The notes under the pieces were generated by a model. It made no database searches and was not told the DNA's origin. It saw only the letters and a list, made by a program, of their open reading frames with translations. Below, piece by piece: positions 45,558 through 54,156 of a stretch of 64,000 bases of DNA (positions are counted from its first letter, which is position 1; each line of letters begins with the position of its first letter). Position numbers and translations under genes: made by a program. The stretch lies in assembly GCA_041668045.1 (NCBI GenBank), contig JBAYDV010000002.1, forward strand, positions 1-64,000, written 5' to 3'. The stretch comes from JBAYDV01 sp041668045 (GTDB taxonomy: Bacteria > Bacteroidota > Bacteroidia > Bacteroidales > UBA932).

Positions 45558-45920
45558 CTAGAATTTTAAACCGCCTTCACGAGCAGCATCTGCTAAACTT
45601 TTAATTCTTCCGTGATATAGGTAACCTCCACGATCGAAAGCGATTGTAGATATTCCTTTAGCAACAGCTCTTTCTGCAGCTAATTTACCAACATAAGCAG
45701 CTATTTCTATACCATTTTTACCTTTTAAATCTTCTTGTATTGATTTCTCTGTAGAAGAAGCTGATGCTAATGTTACTCCATTTACATCATCGATAAATTG
45801 TACATAAATTTGTTTATTACTTCTGTAAACCGCCATTCTTGGCTGTTCAGCTGTTCCATTAACCACCTTACGGATACGGTAACGGATTCTTTGTCTTCTT
45901 TGTATTTTACTAATAGCCAT
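45558..45920 (-). CDS. rplR: 50S ribosomal protein L18
   Basis: 5S rRNA-binding protein, 120 residues, with the basic N-terminus RRQRIRYRIRKVVNG, MAVYRSNKQIYVQFID and the C-terminal FDRGGYLYHGRIKSLADAAR. It lies between rplF and rpsE. Confidence 0.98.
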   Translation of the reverse strand: MAISKIQRRQRIRYRIRKVVNGTAEQPRMAVYRSNKQIYVQFIDDVNGVTLASASSTEKSIQEDLKGKNGIEIAAYVGKLAAERAVAKGISTIAFDRGGYLYHGRIKSLADAAREGGLKF

Positions 45921-45935
45921 AAAATCTTCTCCTTA

Positions 45936-46496
45936 TTATTTAGCTGACGCTGATTTACCTGCTTTTCTTCGTAATTGTTCGCCAACGAATCTAACACCTT
46001 TACCTTTATATGGTTCTGGTTTACGTAGTGAACGAATCTTAGCAGCTACTGCACCGATTAATTGCTTATCATAACTCTTTAGAATTAATACAGGATTTTG
46101 TCCTTTCTTAACTTGAGGAGCTTCTGCTGTAATCTCTGCTGGTAGCATAAAATGAATATCATGTGAGAATCCAAGGTTAAATATTAATAATTGACCTTTC
46201 GCTTCAACACGAAAACCTACACCAACAAGTTCTTGTTTAGTAGTATATCCCTCTGATACTCCTACAACCATATTATGAATTAATGAACGGTAAAGTCCAT
46301 GCATTGATCTATGACGTGGAGAATCGGTAGGTCTTTCTACCTTTAATATATTTCCCTCTACAGATACCTTAAGATCAGAATCTACTTTCTGACTTAATTC
46401 TCCTAGTGGTCCTTTAACCTTTACCACATTATCATTACCGATTGTTACGGTAACTCCTTTAGGTAGGTTTACAGGTAATTTTCCAATTCTTGACAT
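45936..46496 (-). CDS. rplF: 50S ribosomal protein L6
   Basis: Large-subunit protein near the factor-binding site, 186 residues with two similar domains. It begins MSRIGKLPVNLPKGV and has the C-terminal signature PEPYKGKGVRFVGEQLRRKAGK. Confidence 0.98.
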   Translation of the reverse strand: MSRIGKLPVNLPKGVTVTIGNDNVVKVKGPLGELSQKVDSDLKVSVEGNILKVERPTDSPRHRSMHGLYRSLIHNMVVGVSEGYTTKQELVGVGFRVEAKGQLLIFNLGFSHDIHFMLPAEITAEAPQVKKGQNPVLILKSYDKQLIGAVAAKIRSLRKPEPYKGKGVRFVGEQLRRKAGKSASAK

Positions 46497-46513
46497 TGTT
46501 ATCTATTTTTTTA

Positions 46514-46909
46514 TTAATAAATATAACATAAAACTTCACCACCGACGTTAAGATCTTTAGCTTCTTTTTCAGTAATAATACCTTTTGAAGTAGAGATAAT
46601 AGCGATTCCAAGTCCATTAAGAACTCTTGGTAGCTCATTTGTATTTACGTATTTTCTTAAACCCGGTTTACTTATACGAGTAATTTTTGTGATAGCAGGT
46701 TTCTTAGTATCAGGATGATATTTAAGAGCTACTTTGATGGTGTCACATGGACTACCTTCTACGACTTTATAACTTAGAATGTAACCTTTCTCGTGAAGAA
46801 TTCTAGTCATTTCCTTTTTCATGTTTGAAGAAGGAATTTCTACAACTCTACGACCAGCTAAGTATGCATTTCTGATTCTAGTTAAAAAATCTGAAATTGG
46901 ATCAGTCAT
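46514..46909 (-). CDS. rpsH: 30S ribosomal protein S8
   Basis: Central-domain 16S rRNA-binding protein, 131 residues: MTDPISDFLTRIRNAYLAG at the start and GIAIISTSKGIITEKEAKD near the end. In other bacteria S8 represses the spc operon through an mRNA site near rplE; no such site was found here by eye. Confidence 0.98.
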   Translation of the reverse strand: MTDPISDFLTRIRNAYLAGRRVVEIPSSNMKKEMTRILHEKGYILSYKVVEGSPCDTIKVALKYHPDTKKPAITKITRISKPGLRKYVNTNELPRVLNGLGIAIISTSKGIITEKEAKDLNVGGEVLCYIY

Positions 46910-46985
46910 TTTAATTTTTTTTTAAATAATATCGACGTTTGCACGCCCGATATCCAATGTTAATAATTTATATTCTTTAGTATTT

Positions 46986-47255
46986 CTACCAACTTGCCTT
47001 TTTAACTCCTGGTATTAAACCATTACTAGCCATTTCTCTGAATTGGATACGACTAATACCAAATGTACGCATATAACCTTTTGGACGTCCAGTTATTGAA
47101 CAACGATTATGCTTACGAACAGGACTTGAATTTTTAGGAAGTTTATCTAAACCAGCCCAATCTCCAGCTGCTTTTAATTCCTCGCGTTTTTTAGCGTATT
47201 TGGCACATAACTTTGCGCGTTTAACTTCGCGTGCCTTCATTGATTCTTTTGCCAT
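46986..47255 (-). CDS. rpsN: 30S ribosomal protein S14
   Basis: The 89-residue long form without zinc-binding CxxC motifs (KHNRCSITGRPKGYMRTFGISR near the C-terminal half). It lies 76 nt before rpsH and 9 nt after rplE. Confidence 0.97.
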   Translation of the reverse strand: MAKESMKAREVKRAKLCAKYAKKREELKAAGDWAGLDKLPKNSSPVRKHNRCSITGRPKGYMRTFGISRIQFREMASNGLIPGVKKASW

Positions 47256-47264
47256 ATAATATCT

Positions 47265-47870
47265 TTATTTATTTTTTTTAGTCTTAAAAGGCAATCCAAA
47301 TTCCTGTAATAGAGCATGAGCTTCTTCATCACTAGAGGTTGAAGTTACGAAAGTAATCTCCATACCCATCATTTTGCTTACTTCATCAATGTTGATTTCA
47401 GGGAAAATAATTTGCTCTTGAACTCCAAGAGTATAATTACCTCTACCATCAAATTTCTCATTGATACCTTTAAAATCTCTAATACGAGGAAGAGAAACAG
47501 ATATAAGTCTCTCTAAAAATTCGTACATTTTAGTTCTACGTAAAGTTACTTTAACACCAATTGGCATTCCTTTACGTAATTTAAAGTTTGAAATATCTTT
47601 TTTAGAATAAGTAACAACTGCTTTTTGACCTGTTATCATAGTCAATTCAGATTGTGCTACATCTACTAATTTTTTATCTCCAGTCGCTACTCCTAAACCT
47701 TGATTGATAGTAATCTTCTCAAGTTTTGGAACTTGCATAACTGATTTAAAATTGAATTGTTTCATCAATTTTGCAGATATTTCATCTTTATATTTCTTCT
47801 GTAGAGAAGGCACATAACCTTTCATATCAACGAAGATTTCTTTACTTTCTGATTTATTTGCTTTTGCCAT
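47265..47870 (-). CDS. rplE: 50S ribosomal protein L5
   Basis: 5S rRNA-binding protein, 201 residues, with KLEKITINQGLG, AVVTYSKKDISNFKLRKGMPIG and RIRDFKGI. It carries about 15 extra N-terminal residues compared with most L5 proteins. The start is supported because its ATG overlaps the rplX stop (TAATG); an internal ATG (MKGYVPSLQ) is the alternative. Confidence 0.96.
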   Translation of the reverse strand: MAKANKSESKEIFVDMKGYVPSLQKKYKDEISAKLMKQFNFKSVMQVPKLEKITINQGLGVATGDKKLVDVAQSELTMITGQKAVVTYSKKDISNFKLRKGMPIGVKVTLRRTKMYEFLERLISVSLPRIRDFKGINEKFDGRGNYTLGVQEQIIFPEINIDEVSKMMGMEITFVTSTSSDEEAHALLQEFGLPFKTKKNK

Positions 47871-48193
47871 TATTTAATCTCCTCTCCAGATTTTTTTGCA
47901 TAACGTACCATTTTTCCTTTCTCATTAAGGCGTCTACCAATTCTAGTAGGACCTCCCTCAGAAGGATCAACAACTTGCAGGTTAGAAATGTGAATGCCTG
48001 CTTCTTTCTTAATTATACCACCTTGAGGATTTTCAGCATTTGGTTTAGTATGTTTACTAACCATATTTACCTCCTCTACAATGGCACGATTCTTCTTAGT
48101 ATCAACAGCTAAAACTTTTCCAGTTTTACCTTTATCGTTTCCGGCGTTTACATAAACTGTATCACCTTTCTTTATATGTAATTTCTTATTCAT
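47870..48193 (-). CDS. rplX: 50S ribosomal protein L24
   Basis: Assembly-initiating large-subunit protein, 107 residues, with the KOW motif KKGDTVYVNAGNDKGKTGKV near the start and KPNAENPQGGIIKKEAGIHISN. The stop overlaps the rplE start by 1 nt. Confidence 0.98.
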   Translation of the reverse strand: MNKKLHIKKGDTVYVNAGNDKGKTGKVLAVDTKKNRAIVEEVNMVSKHTKPNAENPQGGIIKKEAGIHISNLQVVDPSEGGPTRIGRRLNEKGKMVRYAKKSGEEIK

Positions 48194-48205
48194 TTCAGTA
48201 AACTT

Positions 48206-48571
48206 TTATAATACCTCTGGTGCTAAAGATACGATCTTCATAAAGTTTTCACGTAACTCTCTAGCTACTGGGCCAAAGATACGCGTTCCGCGAATTTCAC
48301 CTTGATTATCTAATAACACGCAAGCATTATCATCAAAACGAATATATGATCCATCAGCACGACGGATTTCTTTTTTTGTTCGAACAATTACTGCTTTAGA
48401 CACTGTTCCTTTTTTAGCGTCACCACCAGGTATTGCACTTTTAACGGCAACAACGATTTTGTCACCTACAGCTGCATAACGACGACGTGTACCGCCTAAT
48501 ACTCGGATACAAAGGACTTCCTTAGCTCCGCTATTATCAGCTACTTGTAAACGTGATTCTTGTTGTATCAT
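48206..48571 (-). CDS. rplN: 50S ribosomal protein L14
   Basis: Subunit-interface protein, 121 residues: MIQQESRLQVADNSGAKEV at the start and RGTRIFGPVARELR near the end. It begins 2 nt after the rpsQ stop. Confidence 0.98.
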   Translation of the reverse strand: MIQQESRLQVADNSGAKEVLCIRVLGGTRRRYAAVGDKIVVAVKSAIPGGDAKKGTVSKAVIVRTKKEIRRADGSYIRFDDNACVLLDNQGEIRGTRIFGPVARELRENFMKIVSLAPEVL

Positions 48572-48573
48572 TG

Positions 48574-48828
48574 TTATTTAACTTTTTCTACAATTTCTAC
48601 TAATCTCCAGCATTTAGACTTGCTCAATGGGCGAGTTTCCATAATGCGGACTGTATCTCCTTCGCTGCACTCATTCTTTTCATCGTGAGCTACGAATTTC
48701 GTGGTTTTATTTACGAATTTACCGTAAATAGGGTGTTTCTCTTTAATATTAACAGAAACAACAATGGTTTTATCCATTTTATTACTTACCACTAAACCTA
48801 CTCTTTCTTTGCGTAAATTTCTTTCCAT
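48574..48828 (-). CDS. rpsQ: 30S ribosomal protein S17
   Basis: OB-fold small-subunit protein. From the ATG at 48828 it has 84 residues (MERNLRKERVGLVVSNKMDK, later GDTVRIMETRPLSKSKCWRLVEI). A longer frame opens at 48864 inside rpmC but adds residues no S17 has, so the inner start is preferred; it lies 7 nt after the rpmC stop. Confidence 0.97.
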   Translation of the reverse strand: MERNLRKERVGLVVSNKMDKTIVVSVNIKEKHPIYGKFVNKTTKFVAHDEKNECSEGDTVRIMETRPLSKSKCWRLVEIVEKVK

Positions 48829-48835
48829 AACTATG

Positions 48836-49033
48836 TTATTTCTCGCTGTTCTCTGCTTGTGCAAGAACTGTTATCATTTTAGCAATATCTCTTCTTTTCT
48901 TCTTAATTTGAGAAAGATCCTCTAATGGAGATATAGCGTGATTAATTTTCATCGAATTCAAAGCTGCTTTCTCAGCTGGGATACGTTCGCGTAGGTCATT
49001 TATTGCCATTTCGCGGATTTCACTTGTTTTCAT
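48836..49033 (-). CDS. rpmC: 50S ribosomal protein L29
   Basis: Two-helix protein at the polypeptide exit, 65 residues (MKTSEIREMAINDLRERI, then ISPLEDLSQIKKKRRDIAKM). It lies between rplP and rpsQ. Confidence 0.97.
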   Translation of the reverse strand: MKTSEIREMAINDLRERIPAEKAALNSMKINHAISPLEDLSQIKKKRRDIAKMITVLAQAENSEK

Positions 49034-49049
49034 TTATTCTCCTTATTAA

Positions 49050-49472
49050 TTAATCTTCTTCATAATCTCTACGTACTACAAATTTTGTAGTTACTGGCAG
49101 TTTTTGGGCTCCAAGACGAAGGGCTTCTTTAGCTATGTCTAATGGAACTCCTTCAATCTCTACTAACATACGTCCAGGAGTAACCGGAGCAACGAATCCC
49201 TCTGGATTACCTTTTCCTTTACCCATACGTACCTCAGCAGGCTTTCTTGTGAAAGGTTTGTCAGGGAATACTCTTATCCAAATCTTTCCTTCACGTTTCA
49301 TGTGACGAACGATCGCCTGACGTGCAGCCTCAATTTGTTGACCTGTTAACCAACATGGTTCCAGTGTCTTGATTCCGAAAGATCCAAAAGATAATTGTGT
49401 ACCTCTACCGGCATTACCTTTCATACGACCTTTTTGCTGCCTTCTAAACTTTGTTTTTTTTGGTTGTAACAT
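49050..49472 (-). CDS. rplP: 50S ribosomal protein L16
   Basis: Large-subunit protein near the A site, 140 residues: MLQPKKTKFRRQQKGRMKG at the start, then FGIKTLEPCWLTGQQIEAAR and RMGKGKGNPEGFVAPV. It is the first gene of this ribosomal cluster. rpsC, rplV, rpsS and the rest of the S10 operon, which normally stand upstream, are missing; a promoter and leader stand there instead. Confidence 0.98.
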   Translation of the reverse strand: MLQPKKTKFRRQQKGRMKGNAGRGTQLSFGSFGIKTLEPCWLTGQQIEAARQAIVRHMKREGKIWIRVFPDKPFTRKPAEVRMGKGKGNPEGFVAPVTPGRMLVEIEGVPLDIAKEALRLGAQKLPVTTKFVVRRDYEED

Positions 49473-49523
49473 TGTTATACAGTTTTAACTATTTTCAATA
49501 TCTTAAAGTTCTGTTCTCCAGGC

Positions 49524-49585
49524 CTTTAGATATATTTGTCTCTAAAGACGGAGTGCAAAGGTATAAAAAATATTTAATATACAAA
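49524..49585 (-). promoter_or_regulatory. Promoter and leader hairpin of the rplP-led operon
   Basis: On the minus strand a -33 TTTG (49582-49585), an 18-nt spacer and an exact -7 TACCTTTG (49556-49563) form one of the best Bacteroidetes promoters in the window; the transcript should start near 49550. Just after the start, CTTTAGA and TCTAAAG (49541-49547 and 49524-49530) form a 7-bp hairpin with a 10-nt loop at the mRNA 5' end. The leader to the rplP ATG is about 75 nt. Confidence 0.7.
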
Positions 49586-49735
49586 CTTTTTTTATTAAAA
49601 AAATTCACTTTTTGACAGGACTTTTTAATATTCAACTTATAATCTCTCAATGAGTTACGAATATTAAACATTTTCTAAAAAGTGCATTTTCGACACGAAT
49701 ACGGAAATTTTTTTTTTATATCTTTACCAGGCAAT

Positions 49736-50521
49736 ATGAAAAGAAGATACATATACATATTATTTATGGCAATGTTAAGTTTGTCGTCGCAGGGACATTC
49801 GTTGTTAGCCCATGCTAATGCAAGAGAACTCAGCTCTATATCCTACTACTCCAACTACGACAGATATACATCAAGCCAAAGCACCATTGCCATAGATACT
49901 ACAGAAAGTGTCATGAAATTTTTTATAGCTAACGGAGATACTATATTCATAGATGAATTAGTCCCAGCTGTAGTTTATAATAAACCTAGAGGAAGACAAA
50001 ATAGAGAATGGAGACGTTATTATAAATTAGTATATAACTTCGGCAAAGCCTACCCCTACGCTCTATTAGCGAAACAGGAAATGAAAGGAACAGATGAATA
50101 TATCGCTAAACATAATCTAAAGGGAAGGGAGAAAGAAAAATATGTAAAGTCTTTAGAGATTAAACTTTTTCATAAATTTGAAAAACCATTGCGACATTTT
50201 TCTTTCTCGCAAGGTCATTTATTATTAAGATTAATAGATCGCGAATTAGGTATGACTCCTTATTATTTAATAAAGAGTTATGAGAATGGAGTTACCGCTG
50301 CTTTCTGGCAAGGAGTCGCGAAAATATTCAAGTCTGACATGAAAAAGCCTTATGATAAATTTGGGATAGACAAGCCAACTGAGGAATTAGTACAAATCTA
50401 TCAAGCTGGAAATTTCAACTATTTATATTATAGTATATTTGGAAAGTTCCCCCCGGAACCTGTAGAAAGAGCTGAGGATGATTATCCTCAAAAACTTAAA
50501 CCCTGGCCTTCAGCTAAATAA
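49736..50521 (+). CDS. DUF4294 family exported protein
   Basis: Bacteroidetes-specific family of unknown function. From the ATG at 49736 the product has 261 residues with a signal peptide (about 1-25: KRRYIYILFMAMLSLSSQG). The conserved part includes RYYKLVYNFGKAYPYALLAK near 98, a charged helical middle, and FSQGHLLLRLIDRELGMTPY near 160. A longer frame opens at 49682, but the chosen start gives a normal signal peptide. It is divergent from rplP and convergent with lpxH (4-nt gap). The role is likely periplasmic. Confidence 0.8.
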   Translation: MKRRYIYILFMAMLSLSSQGHSLLAHANARELSSISYYSNYDRYTSSQSTIAIDTTESVMKFFIANGDTIFIDELVPAVVYNKPRGRQNREWRRYYKLVYNFGKAYPYALLAKQEMKGTDEYIAKHNLKGREKEKYVKSLEIKLFHKFEKPLRHFSFSQGHLLLRLIDRELGMTPYYLIKSYENGVTAAFWQGVAKIFKSDMKKPYDKFGIDKPTEELVQIYQAGNFNYLYYSIFGKFPPEPVERAEDDYPQKLKPWPSAK

Positions 50522-50525
50522 AATA

Positions 50526-51260
50526 TTACAGAGTGTGAAAAGTTAATTCTTTAGTAGAGTTATCATAAATACCATACTCACAGTTTCCTGCCCAAAAACC
50601 TAAGATGTTAAATTGAGCTCCTGATTGTAATTTTATATGAGTTGGCACGTGAAAATGGCCAAAAATAAAATAATCATATTCATTTTGATGTTCTAAACTA
50701 TAACGATAAGCTCCTTTTTCTTCAAGATTAAATACATATTTCTTTTTAGAGTTTAATTTTTTCTTTCTAGAATGATATGCCCAGGCATATCCAAAACCTA
50801 ATGACCATCGTGGATGAAGGCTACTATAAAGGATTTGTGCGAATCTATTTCTAAAAATAGCACACATCATTTTATAGCCAAAGTTGTTATTGCCAAGTCT
50901 ATCTCCATGACCTACTAAGAAACGTTTATCTCCTATTTTAAACTTAATAGATGAATCTACTACTATCATTCCTACTTCTTCTTGAAAATAAGAATAAGTC
51001 CAAACATCGTGATTCCCATTTAGATAATAAATTTTTAAACCATTATCTGCTAATTCTGCTAACTTCCCTAACACACGAGTATAATCACGAGGAATCACGT
51101 ATTTATGCTCATACCAGAAATCAAAAATATCACCAAGAAGATACAGAGCTGCTGCATCGCTTGAAATGCTATTAAGAAACCTAAGGAATTTCTTTTCTAT
51201 ATCTTTAGGACCTCCTGAATGAGCCCCTAAATGTACATCTGATACGAAATAGTACTTCAT
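50526..51260 (-). CDS. lpxH: UDP-2,3-diacylglucosamine diphosphatase
   Basis: Lipid A pathway enzyme that cleaves UDP-2,3-diacylglucosamine to lipid X and UMP at the inner face of the membrane. The 244-residue calcineurin-like phosphoesterase has the metal motifs SDVHLG (7-12), GDIFDFW near 43, NGNHD near 80, GHGDRLG near 114 and FGHFHVPTH near 197. It follows uppP by 43 nt and is the last gene of the ftsX-DUF3098-uppP-lpxH group. LpxH2-type phosphatases of other substrates are possible but less likely. Confidence 0.85.
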   Translation of the reverse strand: MKYYFVSDVHLGAHSGGPKDIEKKFLRFLNSISSDAAALYLLGDIFDFWYEHKYVIPRDYTRVLGKLAELADNGLKIYYLNGNHDVWTYSYFQEEVGMIVVDSSIKFKIGDKRFLVGHGDRLGNNNFGYKMMCAIFRNRFAQILYSSLHPRWSLGFGYAWAYHSRKKKLNSKKKYVFNLEEKGAYRYSLEHQNEYDYFIFGHFHVPTHIKLQSGAQFNILGFWAGNCEYGIYDNSTKELTFHTL

Positions 51261-51303
51261 ATGAAATATTTTCTAAAATCCTGTTATATAATTATTTAAG
51301 CAT

Positions 51304-52113
51304 CTACCATATTGTCAATGTTATACTAAGTAAACCTGCTATAAGACAATAAACCGCGAAATAAGTTAATTTAGCTTTTTTCACTATCTCTATCATCCAT
51401 TTACACGCTGCATAACCAGAAATAAAAGCTGCTAAGAAACCAAATACCAATGCAGATATACTTATTCCTGAAGTAGCTGCTGGCATTTCCCCTCCTACTA
51501 AATCAAGAAAAGCTTCTCCCAATATAGGAACTAAAACCATTAAGAAAGAAAACTTCGCTACCGAAGCTTTTTTCACTCCACATAATAATCCTGTTCCAAT
51601 AGTTGATCCTGAACGAGATATCCCAGGTAATACTGCGACTGACTGTGCAAGGCCTATAATGATAGCTTCTTTAAATCCCATTTCTTTAAGATCCTCTTCT
51701 TTTTTATTCCTTTTAGTAGAAATTTTCTGACTTATAAATAAAACCAAAGCAGTGACTATAAGCATAGCACCAACTAAAATCAAAGAATCAAACGCAGAAT
51801 CTACAGTATCCTTAAAAAAGACTCCCACAAGTCCTACTGGAATCATGGAAATTAATATCATAGATATATATCTCGTTTCTTTATTAAACTGAAATTTAAA
51901 TAAACCTTTAAGTAAAGTCCATATATCTTTCCAAAAAACTATTATTATACTAAGAGCTGTGGCTGCATGCACTAAAACTACGAAAGATAAATTCATCTCC
52001 GTTTGTAGTCCTAAAAGTTCTTTTCCTATAGCTAAATGTCCACTACTACTGACTGGTAAAAATTCTGTTAATCCTTGAATTAACCCTAAAATTATCGCAT
52101 CGAAATTACTCAT
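51304..52113 (-). CDS. uppP: Undecaprenyl-diphosphatase
   Basis: Integral membrane enzyme that recycles the undecaprenyl carrier for peptidoglycan and surface glycans. The 269 residues show the BacA/UppP signatures: GLTEFLPVSSSGHL near residue 14 and VLPGISRSGSTIGTGLL near 160, with about eight helices. The start overlaps the DUF3098 end by 8 nt, so translation is coupled. Confidence 0.95.
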   Translation of the reverse strand: MSNFDAIILGLIQGLTEFLPVSSSGHLAIGKELLGLQTEMNLSFVVLVHAATALSIIIVFWKDIWTLLKGLFKFQFNKETRYISMILISMIPVGLVGVFFKDTVDSAFDSLILVGAMLIVTALVLFISQKISTKRNKKEEDLKEMGFKEAIIIGLAQSVAVLPGISRSGSTIGTGLLCGVKKASVAKFSFLMVLVPILGEAFLDLVGGEMPAATSGISISALVFGFLAAFISGYAACKWMIEIVKKAKLTYFAVYCLIAGLLSITLTIW

Positions 52114-52339
52114 TAATCTTTCCTTTTGGACGTTTCATTATACCAACTATTTCTACAATAAATCCTGCGATTATCACTATTGGAGACAATACTGTACGTC
52201 TAAAATTAAACATATCATAATTAAATTCATTAGGATTATCCGATCCTCCTCCAATCATCAGAATATATCCTAAAATAATAATTATAAGACCTATTATGAG
52301 TATTTTAACATTTTGTTTATTTATTGAAAAATTTTCCAT
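52106..52339 (-). CDS. DUF3098 small membrane protein
   Basis: A 77-residue protein with two membrane helices (about 12-30 and 48-67) separated by an acidic loop (DNPNEFNYDMFNFRRTVLSP), matching the DUF3098 family of Bacteroidetes. It is sandwiched between ftsX (8-nt gap) and uppP (8-nt overlap), a conserved arrangement. Function unknown; the context points to cell-envelope growth or division. Confidence 0.8.
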   Translation of the reverse strand: MENFSINKQNVKILIIGLIIIILGYILMIGGGSDNPNEFNYDMFNFRRTVLSPIVIIAGFIVEIVGIMKRPKGKINE

Positions 52340-52347
52340 ATTTTTTT

Positions 52348-53226
52348 TTAATAATATAATTCATCTTTAGTTATATTAACCAACCCTCGTACTACTGAAG
52401 AAGTTGACACCATACATAAAACTACTCCTACAACTATCACACCACCTAGAGAATAAAACATCAATTGATAATCTATTATCTGAAATAATGCTTGAAATTC
52501 TTTTTTCATCAAATTTACGACCACTAAGATAGCAAGATTAGCTAATAAAGCAGACAATAAACCTTGAAAAAAAGCTTGTAAAACAAAAGGTCGAGCTATA
52601 AATCCCTTAGTAGCACCTACTAAGCGCATAGTATGAATAGTAAATCTTTTTGCATAAACACTTAATCTTACTGTATTATTAATAATTACTGTAGAAATAA
52701 ATAATAGTAGTAAAATAAAAATACCAAGTATCATTCCTACTTTTTTAATATTAGTATTCATTAAATTTACAATAGATTCTTGATACACTACATCCTTTAC
52801 CATTGGCTCTCTCTCTATATCTTTTTTTATTTGAGATAAGCTATCTGAAGAAATGTAATCAGCATTAATTTTTAATTCAAGTGAAATCGGAATAGGATTT
52901 GATTCTAACACATCCATAAAATTTTCTCCCAGCATATTCTTCATTTCCTCCTCACCCTGCTCTTTAGAGATTACTTTGACTTCTTTTACATAATTTTCAC
53001 TTCTTAATTTCTGAGCATATGCAGAAGCATTCTGTTCTTTAGTGTCTAGATCTAAGAGTACTGTAATTCTTATATTTTCCTTAAAGTAATCAGACACTGT
53101 CTTAGCATTTATAAATATTATTCCTGCTAGACCAACAATGAATAATACCAATGCTATACTAATGACTAAAGACACATAAGAATGTATCAATCTGCCATTT
53201 AAAATATTCTTCTCCTTTCTACCCAT
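52348..53226 (-). CDS. ftsX: Cell division protein FtsX
   Basis: Permease-like partner of the FtsE ATPase that controls septal peptidoglycan hydrolysis. From the ATG at 53226 it has 292 residues: a first helix (about 20-42), the periplasmic domain (about 45-165), and three C-terminal helices with the FtsX motif MRLVGATKGFIARPFVLQ. A longer frame opens at 53310, but a -7 box lies at 53257-53264 inside it. ftsE is not adjacent. Confidence 0.93.
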   Translation of the reverse strand: MGRKEKNILNGRLIHSYVSLVISIALVLFIVGLAGIIFINAKTVSDYFKENIRITVLLDLDTKEQNASAYAQKLRSENYVKEVKVISKEQGEEEMKNMLGENFMDVLESNPIPISLELKINADYISSDSLSQIKKDIEREPMVKDVVYQESIVNLMNTNIKKVGMILGIFILLLLFISTVIINNTVRLSVYAKRFTIHTMRLVGATKGFIARPFVLQAFFQGLLSALLANLAILVVVNLMKKEFQALFQIIDYQLMFYSLGGVIVVGVVLCMVSTSSVVRGLVNITKDELYY

Positions 53227-53256
53227 TTTATTTGTGTGATAAGTAAGTACAATTGT

Positions 53257-53293
53257 CAAAGATAGTGTTTTTAGATTTTTTTTCATATCTTTG
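53257..53293. promoter_or_regulatory. Divergent promoter boxes for ftsX and the GT5-like gene
   Basis: TATCTTTG occurs on the minus strand at 53257-53264 and on the plus strand at 53286-53293. Both match TAnnTTTG exactly and point away from each other, 31 and 30 nt from their start codons. Neither has a good TTTG -33 element. Confidence 0.55.
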
Positions 53294-53322
53294 TAATAGC
53301 AATTTTTCAAAAAAAGTTATTA

Positions 53323-54156
53323 ATGGAAGAAAGAATAAGAGTATTATTTGTTAATTCCGAGATTACACCTTATATGGAAGAAAGTAAAATTTCTATCATA
53401 GGAAGGTATTTACCTCAAGGAATTCAAGAGAGTGGAAAAGAAATCAGAACATTCATGCCAAGATATGGTAGCATCAATGAAAGACGTAATCAACTTCATG
53501 AGGTAATAAGACTATCAGGAATGAATATTGTTATTAATGATTTAGACCGACCATTGATAATAAAAGTATCTTCTATCCCTTCTGCTAGAATGCAAGTTTA
53601 TTTTATAGACAATGAGGATTATTTTCATAGAAAACTCACATTCAATGATAAACAAGGTAAATTTTTAGCTGATAATGATGAAAGAGCCACCTTTTTCGCT
53701 AGAGGTATTATGGAGACTGTTAAGAAATTGAGATGGAAACCAGATATCATACATTGTTCAGGTTGGATTTCACATCTTATACCTTTATACTTAAAAAAGA
53801 CTTACAACGATGATCCTGTTTTCTCTGACAGTAAAGTCATATTATCTCTTTATAATGAATTTCTCGATGAGAAATTTAATGAGAATATGAAAAACATAGT
53901 TATCTCTGATGGTATAGCTGCTGACGATGTTAAATTACTTGATGAGCCTAATGGCACAAATCTTGCTAAATTAGCCATAAAGTATTCGGATGCGATTATT
54001 CCTGGTGTAGAAAACATAAATCCTGAGCTTCTTGCTTATATTAAAGAAAAGAATCTCCCAATTTTAGATTATACACCTATTGATCACCCGGAAGGCACCT
54101 ACATTCAAAAGTATAACGAATTTTATGATCAAATTTTATCAAAAGACGATAAATAA
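53323..54156 (+). CDS. Glycogen-synthase N-domain-like protein, probably non-catalytic
   Basis: The 277 residues resemble only the N-terminal half of GT5 glycogen/starch synthases: VLFVNSEITPY, LPQGIQESGKEIRTFMPRYGSI, YFIDNEDYFHR, DNDERATFFARGIMETV and KPDIIHCSGWISHLIPLYL. The C-terminal Rossmann half with most of the nucleotide-sugar site is absent, and the KTGGL motif near the N-terminus is replaced by ESKISIIG. Glycogen synthesis is therefore unlikely. The 3' end overlaps the DUF4270 lipoprotein gene by 32 nt. Truncated forms like this recur in Bacteroidetes, so it is probably a gene with another job and not a broken one. Confidence 0.75.
   Translation: MEERIRVLFVNSEITPYMEESKISIIGRYLPQGIQESGKEIRTFMPRYGSINERRNQLHEVIRLSGMNIVINDLDRPLIIKVSSIPSARMQVYFIDNEDYFHRKLTFNDKQGKFLADNDERATFFARGIMETVKKLRWKPDIIHCSGWISHLIPLYLKKTYNDDPVFSDSKVILSLYNEFLDEKFNENMKNIVISDGIAADDVKLLDEPNGTNLAKLAIKYSDAIIPGVENINPELLAYIKEKNLPILDYTPIDHPEGTYIQKYNEFYDQILSKDDK

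Noticed and set aside
53323..54156. GT5-like gene as a pseudogene from a broken glycogen synthase
   Set aside because: No remnant of the second half follows; the next gene starts within its 3' end and the frame is intact, so it is probably a true short protein.
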